Source of the DNA: Bulleidia sp. zg-1006
GTDB taxonomy: Bacteria; Bacillota_I; Bacilli_A; Erysipelotrichales; Erysipelotrichaceae
NCBI RefSeq assembly: GCF_016812035.1
Contig: NZ_CP069178.1
Location: 1,054,001-1,118,000 of the forward strand
DNA: 64,000 nucleotides
Direction of reading: 5' to 3'
Below, in pieces: positions 17,706 to 25,863 of the stretch. Each line of letters opens with the position of its first letter. Within the stretch, counting starts at the first letter, position 1. The notes under the pieces are model-generated. The model had not been told where the DNA came from, ran no database searches, and was given only the letters and a program-made list of their open reading frames with translations. The position numbers were made by a program, and so were the translations under genes.

Positions 17706-18050
17706 ATGCAATTACTTGTTCATATTACAAATCACGAAGAAAGTATTTCTCCCATTTTGGCGAAAATGATGGAAGCCGGCTTCCATGGTGCTAGTGTCTT
17801 GGACTGTGAAGGGATGTTAGCGAATTTAAACAATTCCAATGCCGTAAGTGAACTATCTATGTTCGGCGGCTTACGTCAATTCCTAAATCCGGAACGCCCT
17901 CAAAACAAGCTCATTATGGTTGTTCTCAAAGATGAACAAATCCAAAAAGGAATTGAAATCATTCATCAAATTTCCGGTGACTTAAAATTACCAAATAGTG
18001 GGGTTCTATTCTGTGTACCTGTCACTAGATGGGAAGGGGTAAGCGATTGA
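17706..18050 (+). CDS. PII-like signalling protein
   Basis: A 114-residue protein with the alternating strand-helix pattern of the PII/CutA-type fold. LLVHITNHEES and a helix with KMMEAGFHGASVLDCEG resemble the nucleotide-binding N-terminal half of PII. It lacks the classic uridylylated T-loop tyrosine motif. Its stop codon overlaps the antiporter start (TGATG), so the two proteins are made together and the PII-like protein probably gates or senses for the antiporter. The ligand is unknown; adenine nucleotides, bicarbonate or c-di-AMP are all possible for this superfamily. Confidence 0.6.
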   Translation: MQLLVHITNHEESISPILAKMMEAGFHGASVLDCEGMLANLNNSNAVSELSMFGGLRQFLNPERPQNKLIMVVLKDEQIQKGIEIIHQISGDLKLPNSGVLFCVPVTRWEGVSD

Positions 18051-19219
18051 TGAGTATTACCTTTCATCTTGGTTTAGCCATTTTAACCGGATTACTATTA
18101 ACCCTACTCACTAAAAAAGCTCAATTACCAAATGTAACAGCGTATATTCTTATTGGCGTATTGATTGGCCCTCATCTTTTACAATTTATCAACCATGATA
18201 TCTTATCGTCTTTAGGAGTCATTCCCGAAGTGGCTTTGGGATTTATCGCTTTTTCCATTGGTGATGAATTTGAATTGAAAGCTTTAAAGGCGATTGGAAA
18301 ACCGGCTTTAATAATCACTCTTTTTGAAGCCTTAGGGGCAGTTCTTATTGTGGATACAATCACTTTATTATTAGGCTTTCCACCAGCGGAATGTCTTATC
18401 CTTGGCGCACTGGCCGCTTCAACAGCCCCCGCCGCCACTTTGATGATTATTCGCCAATACAAAGCAGATGGTCCTTTAACAAGAATGTTACTACCCGTTG
18501 TGGCGGCGGATGACGCAATTGGTTTAATCGCTTATTCTATTTCTATTTCCATTGCCGTTGGCATGGTTAACCACCAAAGTTTCTCTTTTATAAGTACCAT
18601 TTTATTACCAATCGCAAAGGTACTTGGTTCTTTAGTCCTAGGAATTGTTTTAGGCATTTGTCTATCATTCTTACATCGCTATTTCCAAGTGGTTATGAAC
18701 CGAATGTCCCTATGTGTTAGTTTTGTACTAATGGCTTGTGCTTTAGCGAAATACCTTGGCTTAAGCGATTTATTGGTCTGCATGGCTTTGGGTTCTGCTT
18801 ATGTGAATACTCGAAAAGATGCTCAAAAAGTATTGCTGTCCATCAATGATTGGACTTACCCTCTTTTCATTCTTTTCTTTGTTTTATCGGGAGCTGAATT
18901 AGATTTAGCCGCTTTACCAAAAGTTGGTGTTTTAGGCGTTCTTTACATCGTACTTCGTTTTGGTGGAAAGTGGTTGGGATCTTATCTTGGTTCTGGTTTA
19001 TCAAAACAACCATCTGTCATTAAAAACTACATTGGCTTTGCCCTTATGCCTCAAGCTGGAGTAGCCATTGGTTTAGCTACTTTAGTCATCAAAGATATGC
19101 CGGGAGAAATTGGTAAGGAAATTCAAACTATTATTCTTTCCGCCACTTTAGTCTATGAACTAATTGGACCATTAGCGGCTAAGTTTGCTTTGAAACAAGC
19201 AAATGAAATCCATGTTTAA
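18050..19219 (+). CDS. Cation:proton antiporter, CPA2 (Kef/NapA-like)
   Basis: A 389-residue integral membrane protein with about 12 to 13 helices. It shows the CPA2 features LIGVLIGP in helix 2, an internal ALAASTAPAATLMIIR crossover segment and PVVAADDAIGLIAYS with paired aspartates that carry ions. No TrkA-N/RCK regulatory domain is attached, unlike KefB/KefC, which fits regulation by the small protein encoded just upstream. The ATG at 18050 overlaps the upstream stop and follows GGAAGGGG; an upstream in-frame start at 18029 is less likely. It exchanges Na+ or K+ for H+. Confidence 0.85.
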   Translation: MSITFHLGLAILTGLLLTLLTKKAQLPNVTAYILIGVLIGPHLLQFINHDILSSLGVIPEVALGFIAFSIGDEFELKALKAIGKPALIITLFEALGAVLIVDTITLLLGFPPAECLILGALAASTAPAATLMIIRQYKADGPLTRMLLPVVAADDAIGLIAYSISISIAVGMVNHQSFSFISTILLPIAKVLGSLVLGIVLGICLSFLHRYFQVVMNRMSLCVSFVLMACALAKYLGLSDLLVCMALGSAYVNTRKDAQKVLLSINDWTYPLFILFFVLSGAELDLAALPKVGVLGVLYIVLRFGGKWLGSYLGSGLSKQPSVIKNYIGFALMPQAGVAIGLATLVIKDMPGEIGKEIQTIILSATLVYELIGPLAAKFALKQANEIHV

Positions 19220-19223
19220 TATA

Positions 19224-19254
19224 AAAACAATGTCCTCAAAAGACATTGTTTTTT
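19224..19254 (+). terminator. Terminator after the antiporter gene
   Basis: AACAATGTC, a short loop and GACATTGTT followed by T residues. Being flanked by A and T runs it can serve both convergent genes. Confidence 0.8.
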
Positions 19255-19263
19255 AGTGTATAC

Positions 19264-19602
19264 CTACTTAGCTTCTTCTAAATAAGAAATCTTTTTACCC
19301 ATTTTCTTAGCGTAAGCAATCTCTGATTTTGTACTATCGCCGATATAACCATTTTTATTAATCACAAAGATTTCATCCGCCATATCAATTTTTCTTTTAT
19401 GCATATCATCTAACATTTCTTTGGTTTTCGTCAAAGTACCCTCATCCATCTTTTCCCAAACCTCATTATCACCAGAATGACCAAATAAGCCAACACCAAT
19501 CACAATCTTACCAGCTAAAGTAAGATTCTTTTGTACTTGCATAAATTCATCTTCGAAACGAGTACTTCCACACAATGTGACAACCTGATATTTTCCTACC
19601 AT
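19264..19602 (-). CDS. Nucleoside 2-deoxyribosyltransferase-like protein
   Basis: A 112-residue protein beginning VVTLCGSTRFEDEF, with AGKIVIGVGLFGHSGD, DMADEIFVINKNGYIG and a C-terminal SEIAYAKKMGKKI. CGSTRF at the first strand end and the DEIFVIN/GYIGxST pattern are typical of the nucleoside 2-deoxyribosyltransferase-like/TIR-like Rossmann group common in phages and Bacillota. The biochemical role is unproven. It ends the marR operon, 12 bp after the YwaF-like gene, with AGGAGG before its ATG. Confidence 0.6.
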   Translation of the reverse strand: MVGKYQVVTLCGSTRFEDEFMQVQKNLTLAGKIVIGVGLFGHSGDNEVWEKMDEGTLTKTKEMLDDMHKRKIDMADEIFVINKNGYIGDSTKSEIAYAKKMGKKISYLEEAK

Positions 19603-19614
19603 ACCATCCTCCTA

Positions 19615-20463
19615 TTAACCAATATGTTTTGGTAAGTTGATTGGAACCACCTTCTTTTCTTCTTCTAGTCTTAATGAAATGTCCGGATACCAAGCCGGTC
19701 TTGATAATAAACTTGTTTTCTTTTGGATCCATCGGACAAGCCAAAATGGTGCTGTTACTTGCACAATAATCAACAATAATGTATAAGAAGATCCTAATAC
19801 ATTAAATAATGTTTCTAAGAAAGTTCCTTCAAAAGGAATAGAAATAAACATAAAGTTCGTATCTAAAAAGATATTCAAAATCCAACTCACCACACAAAAG
19901 GCAGACACATAAAGAGCATATAAATCAAAGTCTTGTTTCTGAATTTTAAAATAGCCGCTTCGATTCATCAATATACCAATATAAACCATGCAACCATGAT
20001 AGAAAAAACTATGTACACATAAGAAATGCAAAGCTGGATAGAGTAATAAAGAAGAACTTGGATACAACAAGAAACAACTTCCACCAACCAAACTACCTGT
20101 CGCTAAAAACACTTCTCCACAATATTTCCATGTGCCTTGACCATATATCATCAACCAGCCGGCATAGATACAAATGGTGCAATAGTACATTGGTACCCAA
20201 GCCGTTAAAATAGCCGCATTGCCAATACGGAAGTTAAAGTATATTTTTATAATTTCTAAAATAGTCAATAAAACAATTAAATTATGAATGATGTTTTCAA
20301 TTTGCTTATAAGGTAACTGTAAAGTTTTCTTTAATGCTATGGTAACACCAATAATTGTCATTGCAAGTAACAGCCAATGCCCCCAAGAAAACATACCGGC
20401 AGCCTCATAAGTTCCTCTTGGTGCCACAAACATTCCCCAACATTTCATTAAAAATTCCATCAT
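19615..20463 (-). CDS. YwaF-like integral membrane protein
   Basis: A 282-residue protein with about seven membrane helices. Features are a conserved-looking WGHWLL start, PMYYCTICIYAGWLMIYG mid-protein and an HFLCVHSFFYHG segment, resembling the YwaF/TIGR02206 family. The family has no established function. It overlaps the glycosyltransferase gene by four bases, so it may take part in the same envelope modification. Confidence 0.65.
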   Translation of the reverse strand: MMEFLMKCWGMFVAPRGTYEAAGMFSWGHWLLLAMTIIGVTIALKKTLQLPYKQIENIIHNLIVLLTILEIIKIYFNFRIGNAAILTAWVPMYYCTICIYAGWLMIYGQGTWKYCGEVFLATGSLVGGSCFLLYPSSSLLLYPALHFLCVHSFFYHGCMVYIGILMNRSGYFKIQKQDFDLYALYVSAFCVVSWILNIFLDTNFMFISIPFEGTFLETLFNVLGSSYTLLLIIVQVTAPFWLVRWIQKKTSLLSRPAWYPDISLRLEEEKKVVPINLPKHIG

Positions 20464-21647
20464 TTCATATCCTCAATTCTAAGCTTCCGATCATGAACAA
20501 CTGCTTGCCATTCAATCTTTTTACGGAATAAATTCAAGACAATCAGTAATATAAACAAAAAGATAAACCCGGGGAAAAAAACCATTCCTTTCCAAAGTTC
20601 TACCAGCTTTGAGCCATTCTTTCGAATCGCAAAAGACCATACTATCAGCATCAAGCCATAGGCTACTAACAAAATCCAAAGAATGGATTTCCCTAACCAC
20701 CGGGCAAAGCCGGCTTGTAAAAAATACATTCCAATTACTATCGCAAAAAATAAAACCACGATTAATGGGAAAACCAATATCACCACCATATCCAAGCAGC
20801 TTAAAGAACGATGAATCACCGTTTCTTTTAATAATTGCCAAGTATATTTTCGCATACATTGTAATTGCCCAAACACCCAACGTTTTAATTGAATCCAAGC
20901 GGTTTTTAGCTTAGCCGGATATTCATCATAAACAAAAGCTTCATGCACATAACCAATCTTTTCACCATGTAGTAGAGCTATCGTGCTTAATTCAATATCT
21001 TCGGTCAATAATTCAGCCGAAAAACCATAGTCTTTTAAGAAAGATTTTTCCATCATCCAAGCTGTACCATTTAAAGAAGCACTATGTCCTTCTTGCACGT
21101 GAGCATGATTAAACACCATATTTTGTAAAATATAAAACACTTCATAACAAGAGGTTAACCAATTATCCTGAACATTTTTACCTGTTCTTCTACCTTGGTA
21201 TAGTCGGTAACCTTGTCCATAAGCGCGGTTCATATTCTCTAAAAAATGAGCATCAACTAAATTGTCTGCATCAAAAATAATATAAGCTTCTATCTCTTGA
21301 TTGGTATCTAATTTTTCAAAAGCCACTTTTAATACATCCGCTTTAGAATGCACCGGGCGATCCATACTAATCCTCTTCGCCCCTTTACTTAAAGCAATCT
21401 CTTCAGTACGGTCTTGGCTATTATTGACCAAGACATAAATATCATAAGCCTCCTTTGGATAATTCTGTTTTTGAAGTGATTCAATCAGGGGACCAATCAC
21501 CACTTCTTCATTCCGAGCCGGAATTAAAAGAGCAAAATGGTGATATATTTCTGTCTTTGGATAAACTCTAAAAGCCTTTCCTAAGGAAATGAAAAAGGTA
21601 TATAGAAAATACAACAACACAGCTAGTACGATCATCCAAAATATCAT
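20460..21647 (-). CDS. Membrane glycosyltransferase, family 2
   Basis: A 395-residue protein. An N-terminal membrane helix is followed by a GT-A domain: ALLIPARNEEVVIG, VLVNNSQDRT, the FDADNLVD metal motif, and a TEDIELS plus QLKRW (QxxRW) processive-type signature. Several C-terminal helices follow. These are features of processive polysaccharide synthases of the N-acetylglucosaminyltransferase/cellulose synthase-like type. Product unknown. It is 12 bp downstream of the marR gene. Confidence 0.85.
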   Translation of the reverse strand: MIFWMIVLAVLLYFLYTFFISLGKAFRVYPKTEIYHHFALLIPARNEEVVIGPLIESLQKQNYPKEAYDIYVLVNNSQDRTEEIALSKGAKRISMDRPVHSKADVLKVAFEKLDTNQEIEAYIIFDADNLVDAHFLENMNRAYGQGYRLYQGRRTGKNVQDNWLTSCYEVFYILQNMVFNHAHVQEGHSASLNGTAWMMEKSFLKDYGFSAELLTEDIELSTIALLHGEKIGYVHEAFVYDEYPAKLKTAWIQLKRWVFGQLQCMRKYTWQLLKETVIHRSLSCLDMVVILVFPLIVVLFFAIVIGMYFLQAGFARWLGKSILWILLVAYGLMLIVWSFAIRKNGSKLVELWKGMVFFPGFIFLFILLIVLNLFRKKIEWQAVVHDRKLRIEDMK

Positions 21648-21659
21648 TTTCTTTCCTTT

Positions 21660-22109
21660 CTAGTCTTCTTTAAGACCAATCTCTTTTTGTACAATTTGAA
21701 TATAAGTTTGTAAAAAATGAATGGCTGCTAAACGATCTTTTTCATCCACCTTCGCAAAGGATCGTCTTTCTGCCTTCAGTACCGGTCGAACAATGGATTC
21801 ACCGAACTTTTTTCCTTCTTCGGTTAGTCGAATAACTTTTTTCTGCTTATTTTTAATGTCTACTTCTAAACTGATTTGCCCTTTCGATACCATTCGATTG
21901 ACAATCGAGTGAATGGTTTGTTTGGATAAAGACCACATCGACACAAGCTCTTGTTGGCGAACTGCTTCATCAGAAGTAATTAAGGTATACCATACCCAAA
22001 ATTCATTTTCGGATATACCGGTTTGGGAAACAGCGCTTCGATAAATCCCCATGATCTCCTTAATACTATGATTCATGATAGACAGTTGTTCTTGTATCTT
22101 TTTATCCAT
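21660..22109 (-). CDS. MarR-family transcriptional regulator
   Basis: A 149-residue winged-helix regulator. It has the recognition-helix region LSKQTIHSIVNRMVSKGQISLE, the wing DIKNKQKKVIRLTEEGKKFG and a dimerising C-terminal helix. It leads the operon with the glycosyltransferase, the YwaF-like protein and the deoxyribosyltransferase-like gene, and probably represses it. A palindrome inside its own promoter spacer supports autoregulation. Confidence 0.9.
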   Translation of the reverse strand: MDKKIQEQLSIMNHSIKEIMGIYRSAVSQTGISENEFWVWYTLITSDEAVRQQELVSMWSLSKQTIHSIVNRMVSKGQISLEVDIKNKQKKVIRLTEEGKKFGESIVRPVLKAERRSFAKVDEKDRLAAIHFLQTYIQIVQKEIGLKED

Positions 22110-22132
22110 ATCTTCCCCTATTGTACACGTCC

Positions 22133-22161
22133 ATATTAGTCTGATTTCGGACTATAGTCAA
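22133..22161 (-). promoter_or_regulatory. marR promoter with an operator inside the spacer
   Basis: On the minus strand TTGACT (complement of 22156-22161), a 17-base spacer and TAATAT (complement of 22133-22138). The inverted repeat TAGTC-N8-GACTA (22137-22154) fills the spacer and touches the -10 box, a size and place typical of MarR dimer sites. Binding would block RNA polymerase. Confidence 0.6.
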
Positions 22162-22162
22162 T

Positions 22163-22186
22163 AATAACCTCATCTCTGAGGTTATT
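22163..22186 (-). terminator. Perfect 10-bp hairpin at the end of the DJ-1 gene
   Basis: AATAACCTCA-TCTC-TGAGGTTATT overlaps the last codon of the DJ-1 family gene. The T-run after it is weak, so it may end or attenuate transcription only partly before the marR promoter. Confidence 0.5.
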
Positions 22187-22745
22187 GTTCTAAAAAGGAG
22201 TGTTCATATTGAATTCCTTTTTCAACTTGTTTACGTGCATCTAAACCAACACATCTTTCAATAATCGCTAAAGCAAAATCAATGGTAGCTCCCATTCCTC
22301 TTCCGGTGATTATATTGCCATCTTGAGCAATTAAACTTTGTTGGTACTCACCAGCAAAACGTTCTTCCTCAAAGCCTGGATAGCAAGTATACTTCTTGCC
22401 TTTTAATAAACCCAGATGGCCTAAAATAGAAGGTGCCGCACAAATGGCGCAAATGAATCTTCCTTGTTCAAAGTGTTTTTGAATCGCCTTTTTTAATTCT
22501 TCATTGGCTTCCAAATTCATAGTCCCCAGCTTTCCACCAGGCAGAATTAGAATATCGTATTCCTCTATCTTTGTTTCTTTAAATAAAACATTGGCTTGAA
22601 CCGCTACTTTATGCGAACTTTCAACCTTTAAATTCTCATTCATGGATACCATATCAATACACATACCGGCTCTTCTTAATAAATCAACGGTAATTAAGGC
22701 TTCACATGTTTCAAAGCCATTGGCTAAAAAAATAGCTGTTTTCAT
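22182..22745 (-). CDS. DJ-1/PfpI family protein (YajL/ThiJ-like)
   Basis: A 187-residue protein with AIFLANGFETCEALITVDLLRRAG at the N-terminus, DILILPGG, and the nucleophile elbow FICAICAAPSILG with its cysteine near residue 103. The downstream FALAIIE region closes the fold. Family members are glyoxalases, deglycases or oxidative-stress chaperones. Two ATGs compete: at 22751 the AAGGAGG is too close, while the ATG at 22745 has about eight bases spacing, so I chose the second. Confidence 0.9.
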   Translation of the reverse strand: MKTAIFLANGFETCEALITVDLLRRAGMCIDMVSMNENLKVESSHKVAVQANVLFKETKIEEYDILILPGGKLGTMNLEANEELKKAIQKHFEQGRFICAICAAPSILGHLGLLKGKKYTCYPGFEEERFAGEYQQSLIAQDGNIITGRGMGATIDFALAIIERCVGLDARKQVEKGIQYEHSFLEQ

Positions 22746-22836
22746 ATCCATTCCTCCTTTGTATTTATTATTTATCTTGCAAAGCTATTTTTTCAAGTGC
22801 ATTATTCTAACAAACAAGAAAACAGACCTAAAGCGG

Positions 22837-23061
22837 ATGAAGAAGAGAGGGTATGATTTATCTTTATTGACTGATATTCTAAACCTTCCGGCAACTGGAA
22901 AGCCATTGCCGGAAAAGAATAAAGACCATACTTTAACCGGAAATTTCAAAGAGTATAGGGAGTATCATATTGCTCCGGATTGGCTTTTAATTTATGAAAT
23001 TTTCGATGGTGAGTTGATTTTGTACTTAACACGAACAGGAACACATAGTGACTTGTTCTAG
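22837..23061 (+). pseudogene. 5'-truncated YafQ/RelE-type toxin
   Basis: From the ATG at 22837 the frame encodes 74 residues: MKKRGYDLSLLTDILNLP, then PLPEKNKDHTLTG, YREYHIAPDWLLIY and LYLTRTGTHSDLF, the body and C-terminus of a YafQ-type mRNA interferase. Upstream in frame only a stub (about ILTNKKTDLKR) of the usual first 20 residues remains, with no start codon or Shine-Dalgarno, and no antitoxin gene is present. I infer a decayed orphan, although the catalytic-type C-terminal histidine is kept. Confidence 0.6.
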
Positions 23062-23069
23062 TTGAAAAA

Positions 23070-23093
23070 CAAAGTGGAGTCATTCCACTTTTT
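23070..23093 (+). terminator. Terminator after the toxin remnant
   Basis: AAAGTGGA and TCCACTTT form a stem with a short loop, followed by T residues. Confidence 0.6.
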
Positions 23094-23303
23094 CATTTGA
23101 AAATTTTTAAAAAATAAATTTATTTTGCAAGAAGAAAGAGAAAAAATGAAAGAAGAAAAGAAAAACCGGGATGGCTAAGTCCGGTGCAATACAGGCTTAG
23201 ACTCTTGGCTGCATAAAAATAGCGGAGCGGCCATACAAACTGCTACGCTAAAAAAGTCTAACTTTTGGGGGTCACATCACTTCGACAGACCTTTTCGATA
23301 AAA
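23094..23303. other. Intergenic stretch with a possible IS-end scar
   Basis: A purine-rich then GC-richer stretch unlike its surroundings. Bases 23256-23275 match the complement of 37567-37586 at 17 of 20 positions, suggesting two copies of a mobile-element end. No open frame with recognisable similarity was found. Confidence 0.35.
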
Positions 23304-25160
23304 CTATTTTACTTTTTTTACGTATTTTGCCATTTCTTTTCCAGCTAATCCACCTGAAGATAAGGACGTACCAAATGCGGCTCCTTCATTATCATAGTAT
23401 GGCGTTGTGAATGCACTGCCTGCATCAACACCAGCTGCGTATAATCCTGGAATAGCTTTGAAATCAGCCTTGATAACACGAAGTTGATCATCCACCTTTA
23501 CACCACCAAGGGTTCCCCATGCACTAGATTGATATTGAAAGGCATAGAATGGACCTTTTGAAATGGGCGTCATAAAGTAAGAACTCTTATAGAACATGGT
23601 ATCTTTCTTATTAGTAGCCATCTTGTTATAAGTGTTTACTGTCTTTGTAAGATTAGGCATATTAACCTTCTTTGCCAGTTCTTCAATTGTGTCCGCTTTG
23701 AATGCCCAGCCTTGTTTGATTGCCTTATCTAACTGTTCACCTTTCGCTTTTAAAACCTTGCCTTTTTGGGTCATTTTACCAACATACCAGCCTTCCGGTT
23801 TACCTAAATATTCATAAACACCAACAGAACTCATACCATTTAAGTAATCTTGGTCAATAATGGAGTAGAAATAACCTTGGCGAAGTGTTTCTTCTCCACC
23901 GGCCAATGGTTTCGTTGCCATAATTTCTTCATTCATGAAACGATCACCATTACCATTTACTAATAAACCGCCATAGATAGCGTATTTAAGATTATCATTC
24001 TTTCGCCAGCCTTCACTCTTTTCATTTTCACCGGCAAATTCATTGAAGATAAGAGAGAAAGAATTCTTTTCCTCAACCCCACCGGCTTCTTTTGCCATAG
24101 CAAGACCATCGCCGGTACTTAATGTACTACCCAATGGAACAACACCAACATGACCAAATTTCTCTGCTAAAAGCTTTTTATTACCAAGGTATCCACCAGT
24201 CGACAATAAAACCGCTTTAGCTTTCACTTCAACCGGTGCTCCAGTGGATGTTTTTCCCTTAATACCGGTCACAATACCCTTATCATTTAGTACAACATGC
24301 TCTCCAGTTGTATTAAATAAGAATTTTCCACCTTGTTTTTCAACATAGTTTTGAATGAACTTAAAACGACCTTCTCCCTTTTCTTCTAACTTCAAGCGAG
24401 CACGGAAACCGGCACCGTAGTTATCCGGACGAAGTGTAGCCTTCAAACCCATCTTCACCATATCATCAATCAGTGGTCCACCTTCTTCAACGACTTTCTT
24501 CAACAATAAAGCGTTGACTGTTCCCCTAGACCAAGCATATTGTTTCTTAAATAATGTTTCCACGGAAACTTCTTGCTTTTCAGCAGCTTGTACTTTATTA
24601 GAAGCCGTTGCAGGACCACCGGCAATTGCTCCATTACTAAAGCCAATAGATGATGCCTTTTCTACCACCAATACTTTCACCCCTGCTTGCGTTGCACGCA
24701 AAGCGGCCGATAAGCCGGCCGCACCTGCTCCAACAATAACAATATCCGCTTCGTATTTTTGCGTTTCTTTCTTCGTGGCTGATTGCTTTCCGGTAAATGT
24801 ATCATCAGAACCGCCAGCTTGTTTTACAGTATCCTTAACCGCATTAATAATCGCATTGCTTGTTATAGTAGCACCAGAAACAGTATCCACCTCTACTGAT
24901 TGTTTCTTAACAATTTCTTCCGGAATTTTCTTTAATGCTCCGGCAGCGATATCCGGAGTTTCTTGTTGCTGTTTTACCTTAACGGATTTAATGGATGATG
25001 TATCAAATTCAACTTCCACCGTAACATTTCCATTCTTGCCCTTGGCAGATGCTGAGTAAGTACCTGCTTTTAGGCTTACAGATGCTTTTTTACTAGTGCA
25101 AGCCACAAGAAGTGTCGCAACCAGAAAGGTTGTAAGCACACGTTTAAAACCGTTCTTCAT
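23304..25160 (-). CDS. Lipoprotein flavoreductase, FMN-binding plus FAD domains, non-fumarate type
   Basis: A 618-residue surface lipoprotein (lipobox LVAC). Residues about 30-115 form an FMN_bind domain with the ApbE target VDTVSGATITS. From about 135 follows a FAD-binding reductase domain (VIVGAGAAGLSAAL). Compared with soluble fumarate reductases, the active-site histidine and arginine segments are replaced: AWGTLGG instead of HHTMGG, and EGAAFGTSLSSGG instead of HGxNRLGGN. The substrate is therefore unlikely to be fumarate. It lies downstream of the Rnf operon with its own promoter region and is probably fed electrons from extracytosolic flavins. Confidence 0.88.
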   Translation of the reverse strand: MKNGFKRVLTTFLVATLLVACTSKKASVSLKAGTYSASAKGKNGNVTVEVEFDTSSIKSVKVKQQQETPDIAAGALKKIPEEIVKKQSVEVDTVSGATITSNAIINAVKDTVKQAGGSDDTFTGKQSATKKETQKYEADIVIVGAGAAGLSAALRATQAGVKVLVVEKASSIGFSNGAIAGGPATASNKVQAAEKQEVSVETLFKKQYAWSRGTVNALLLKKVVEEGGPLIDDMVKMGLKATLRPDNYGAGFRARLKLEEKGEGRFKFIQNYVEKQGGKFLFNTTGEHVVLNDKGIVTGIKGKTSTGAPVEVKAKAVLLSTGGYLGNKKLLAEKFGHVGVVPLGSTLSTGDGLAMAKEAGGVEEKNSFSLIFNEFAGENEKSEGWRKNDNLKYAIYGGLLVNGNGDRFMNEEIMATKPLAGGEETLRQGYFYSIIDQDYLNGMSSVGVYEYLGKPEGWYVGKMTQKGKVLKAKGEQLDKAIKQGWAFKADTIEELAKKVNMPNLTKTVNTYNKMATNKKDTMFYKSSYFMTPISKGPFYAFQYQSSAWGTLGGVKVDDQLRVIKADFKAIPGLYAAGVDAGSAFTTPYYDNEGAAFGTSLSSGGLAGKEMAKYVKKVK

Positions 25161-25363
25161 TTCTTATCCTCCTCTATAGAACTGTATTATTCTATCAAAA
25201 TTACAGTCTACGTGTAAGTAAAATCGTATCTCTAACAAAGCAGTTCATTTTCAACTAATAGATGATGGGATTCAGGCTTTTTATTATTGCCTGTATAAAA
25301 CTCGGATAGCCCATTGAAGGCAATCGTTGCTTACTTTCCTTAATATATTTCCCCAGATATAAA

Positions 25364-25382
25364 AAGTGGCTATAGCCACTTC
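25364..25382 (-). terminator. Terminator of the Rnf operon
   Basis: AAGTGGCTATAGCCACTT is a perfect palindrome just after the rnfB stop and runs into T residues on the minus strand. Confidence 0.75.
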
Positions 25383-25388
25383 TGATTT

Positions 25389-25667
25389 CTACTTATTTTC
25401 TGCTAAATATTGCTTAATCGCTTCCTTTTGAGTTGGATTAGATGGACGACAACGACTTACATCAATTTCTCCATTCACCAACATTTGTGCCATCGCATCA
25501 CAACCGGGCGTTCCACATGCTCCACAATTTAAACCTGGAAGAAGAGCCCGAACATCCTCTACCCGTGTATCCACTTCAACCGCAAACTTCTTTGAAGCAA
25601 AAGATAAGATGACTCCTATTAAAGCTCCTAAAACAATCATCGAAACCGTTGGATAAACAAATTCCAT
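25389..25667 (-). CDS. rnfB: Truncated RnfB: membrane anchor and single Fe-S motif
   Basis: A 92-residue protein. Residues about 1-25 form one membrane helix, and residues 40-80 the RnfB Fe-S domain, LPGLNCGACGTPGC followed by DVSRCRP (CX2CX4C plus a distal Cys). Ordinary RnfB continues into a 2[4Fe-4S] ferredoxin domain and is about 180 to 330 residues; here the frame stops with TAG followed by a terminator, and no cysteine motif follows in that frame. It is the last gene of the operon, with GAAGGTAAG overlapping the end of the upstream gene. Probably functional rather than broken, since the end is clean. Confidence 0.88.
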   Translation of the reverse strand: MEFVYPTVSMIVLGALIGVILSFASKKFAVEVDTRVEDVRALLPGLNCGACGTPGCDAMAQMLVNGEIDVSRCRPSNPTQKEAIKQYLAENK

Positions 25668-25668
25668 A

Positions 25669-25863
25669 TTACTTACCTTCCTCTACCTTATTCTCTTTGT
25701 ATAAATTTCGTATTTCACAATCCAACAAACCACAAGCTTCACAATCCGGCTTCATATTTTCACAATCCTTTGGAACGGGTGTTTTACGATTAGCCCTTAA
25801 TAGCCAAACATTCAAAGCCACTAATCCAACTGCGATTGAAGCGGTAATCATTCCTGCCGGCAT
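25669..25863 (-). CDS. Small membrane protein with a CX6CX2CX4C motif, in the Rnf operon
   Basis: A 64-residue protein I cannot assign to a named family. Residues 4-24 form one membrane helix, followed by a basic stop-transfer (RANRK) and then Cys34, Cys41, Cys44 and Cys49 in the order CX6CX2CX4C. The CX2CX4C part has the same spacing as in RnfB, so a [4Fe-4S] cluster is possible. Its ATG overlaps the rnfA stop (TAATG) and its stop is two bases from rnfB, so it is made in step with the complex. A longer start at 25914 lies inside rnfA and is less likely. I infer an accessory Rnf subunit. Confidence 0.75.
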   Translation of the reverse strand: MPAGMITASIAVGLVALNVWLLRANRKTPVPKDCENMKPDCEACGLLDCEIRNLYKENKVEEGK

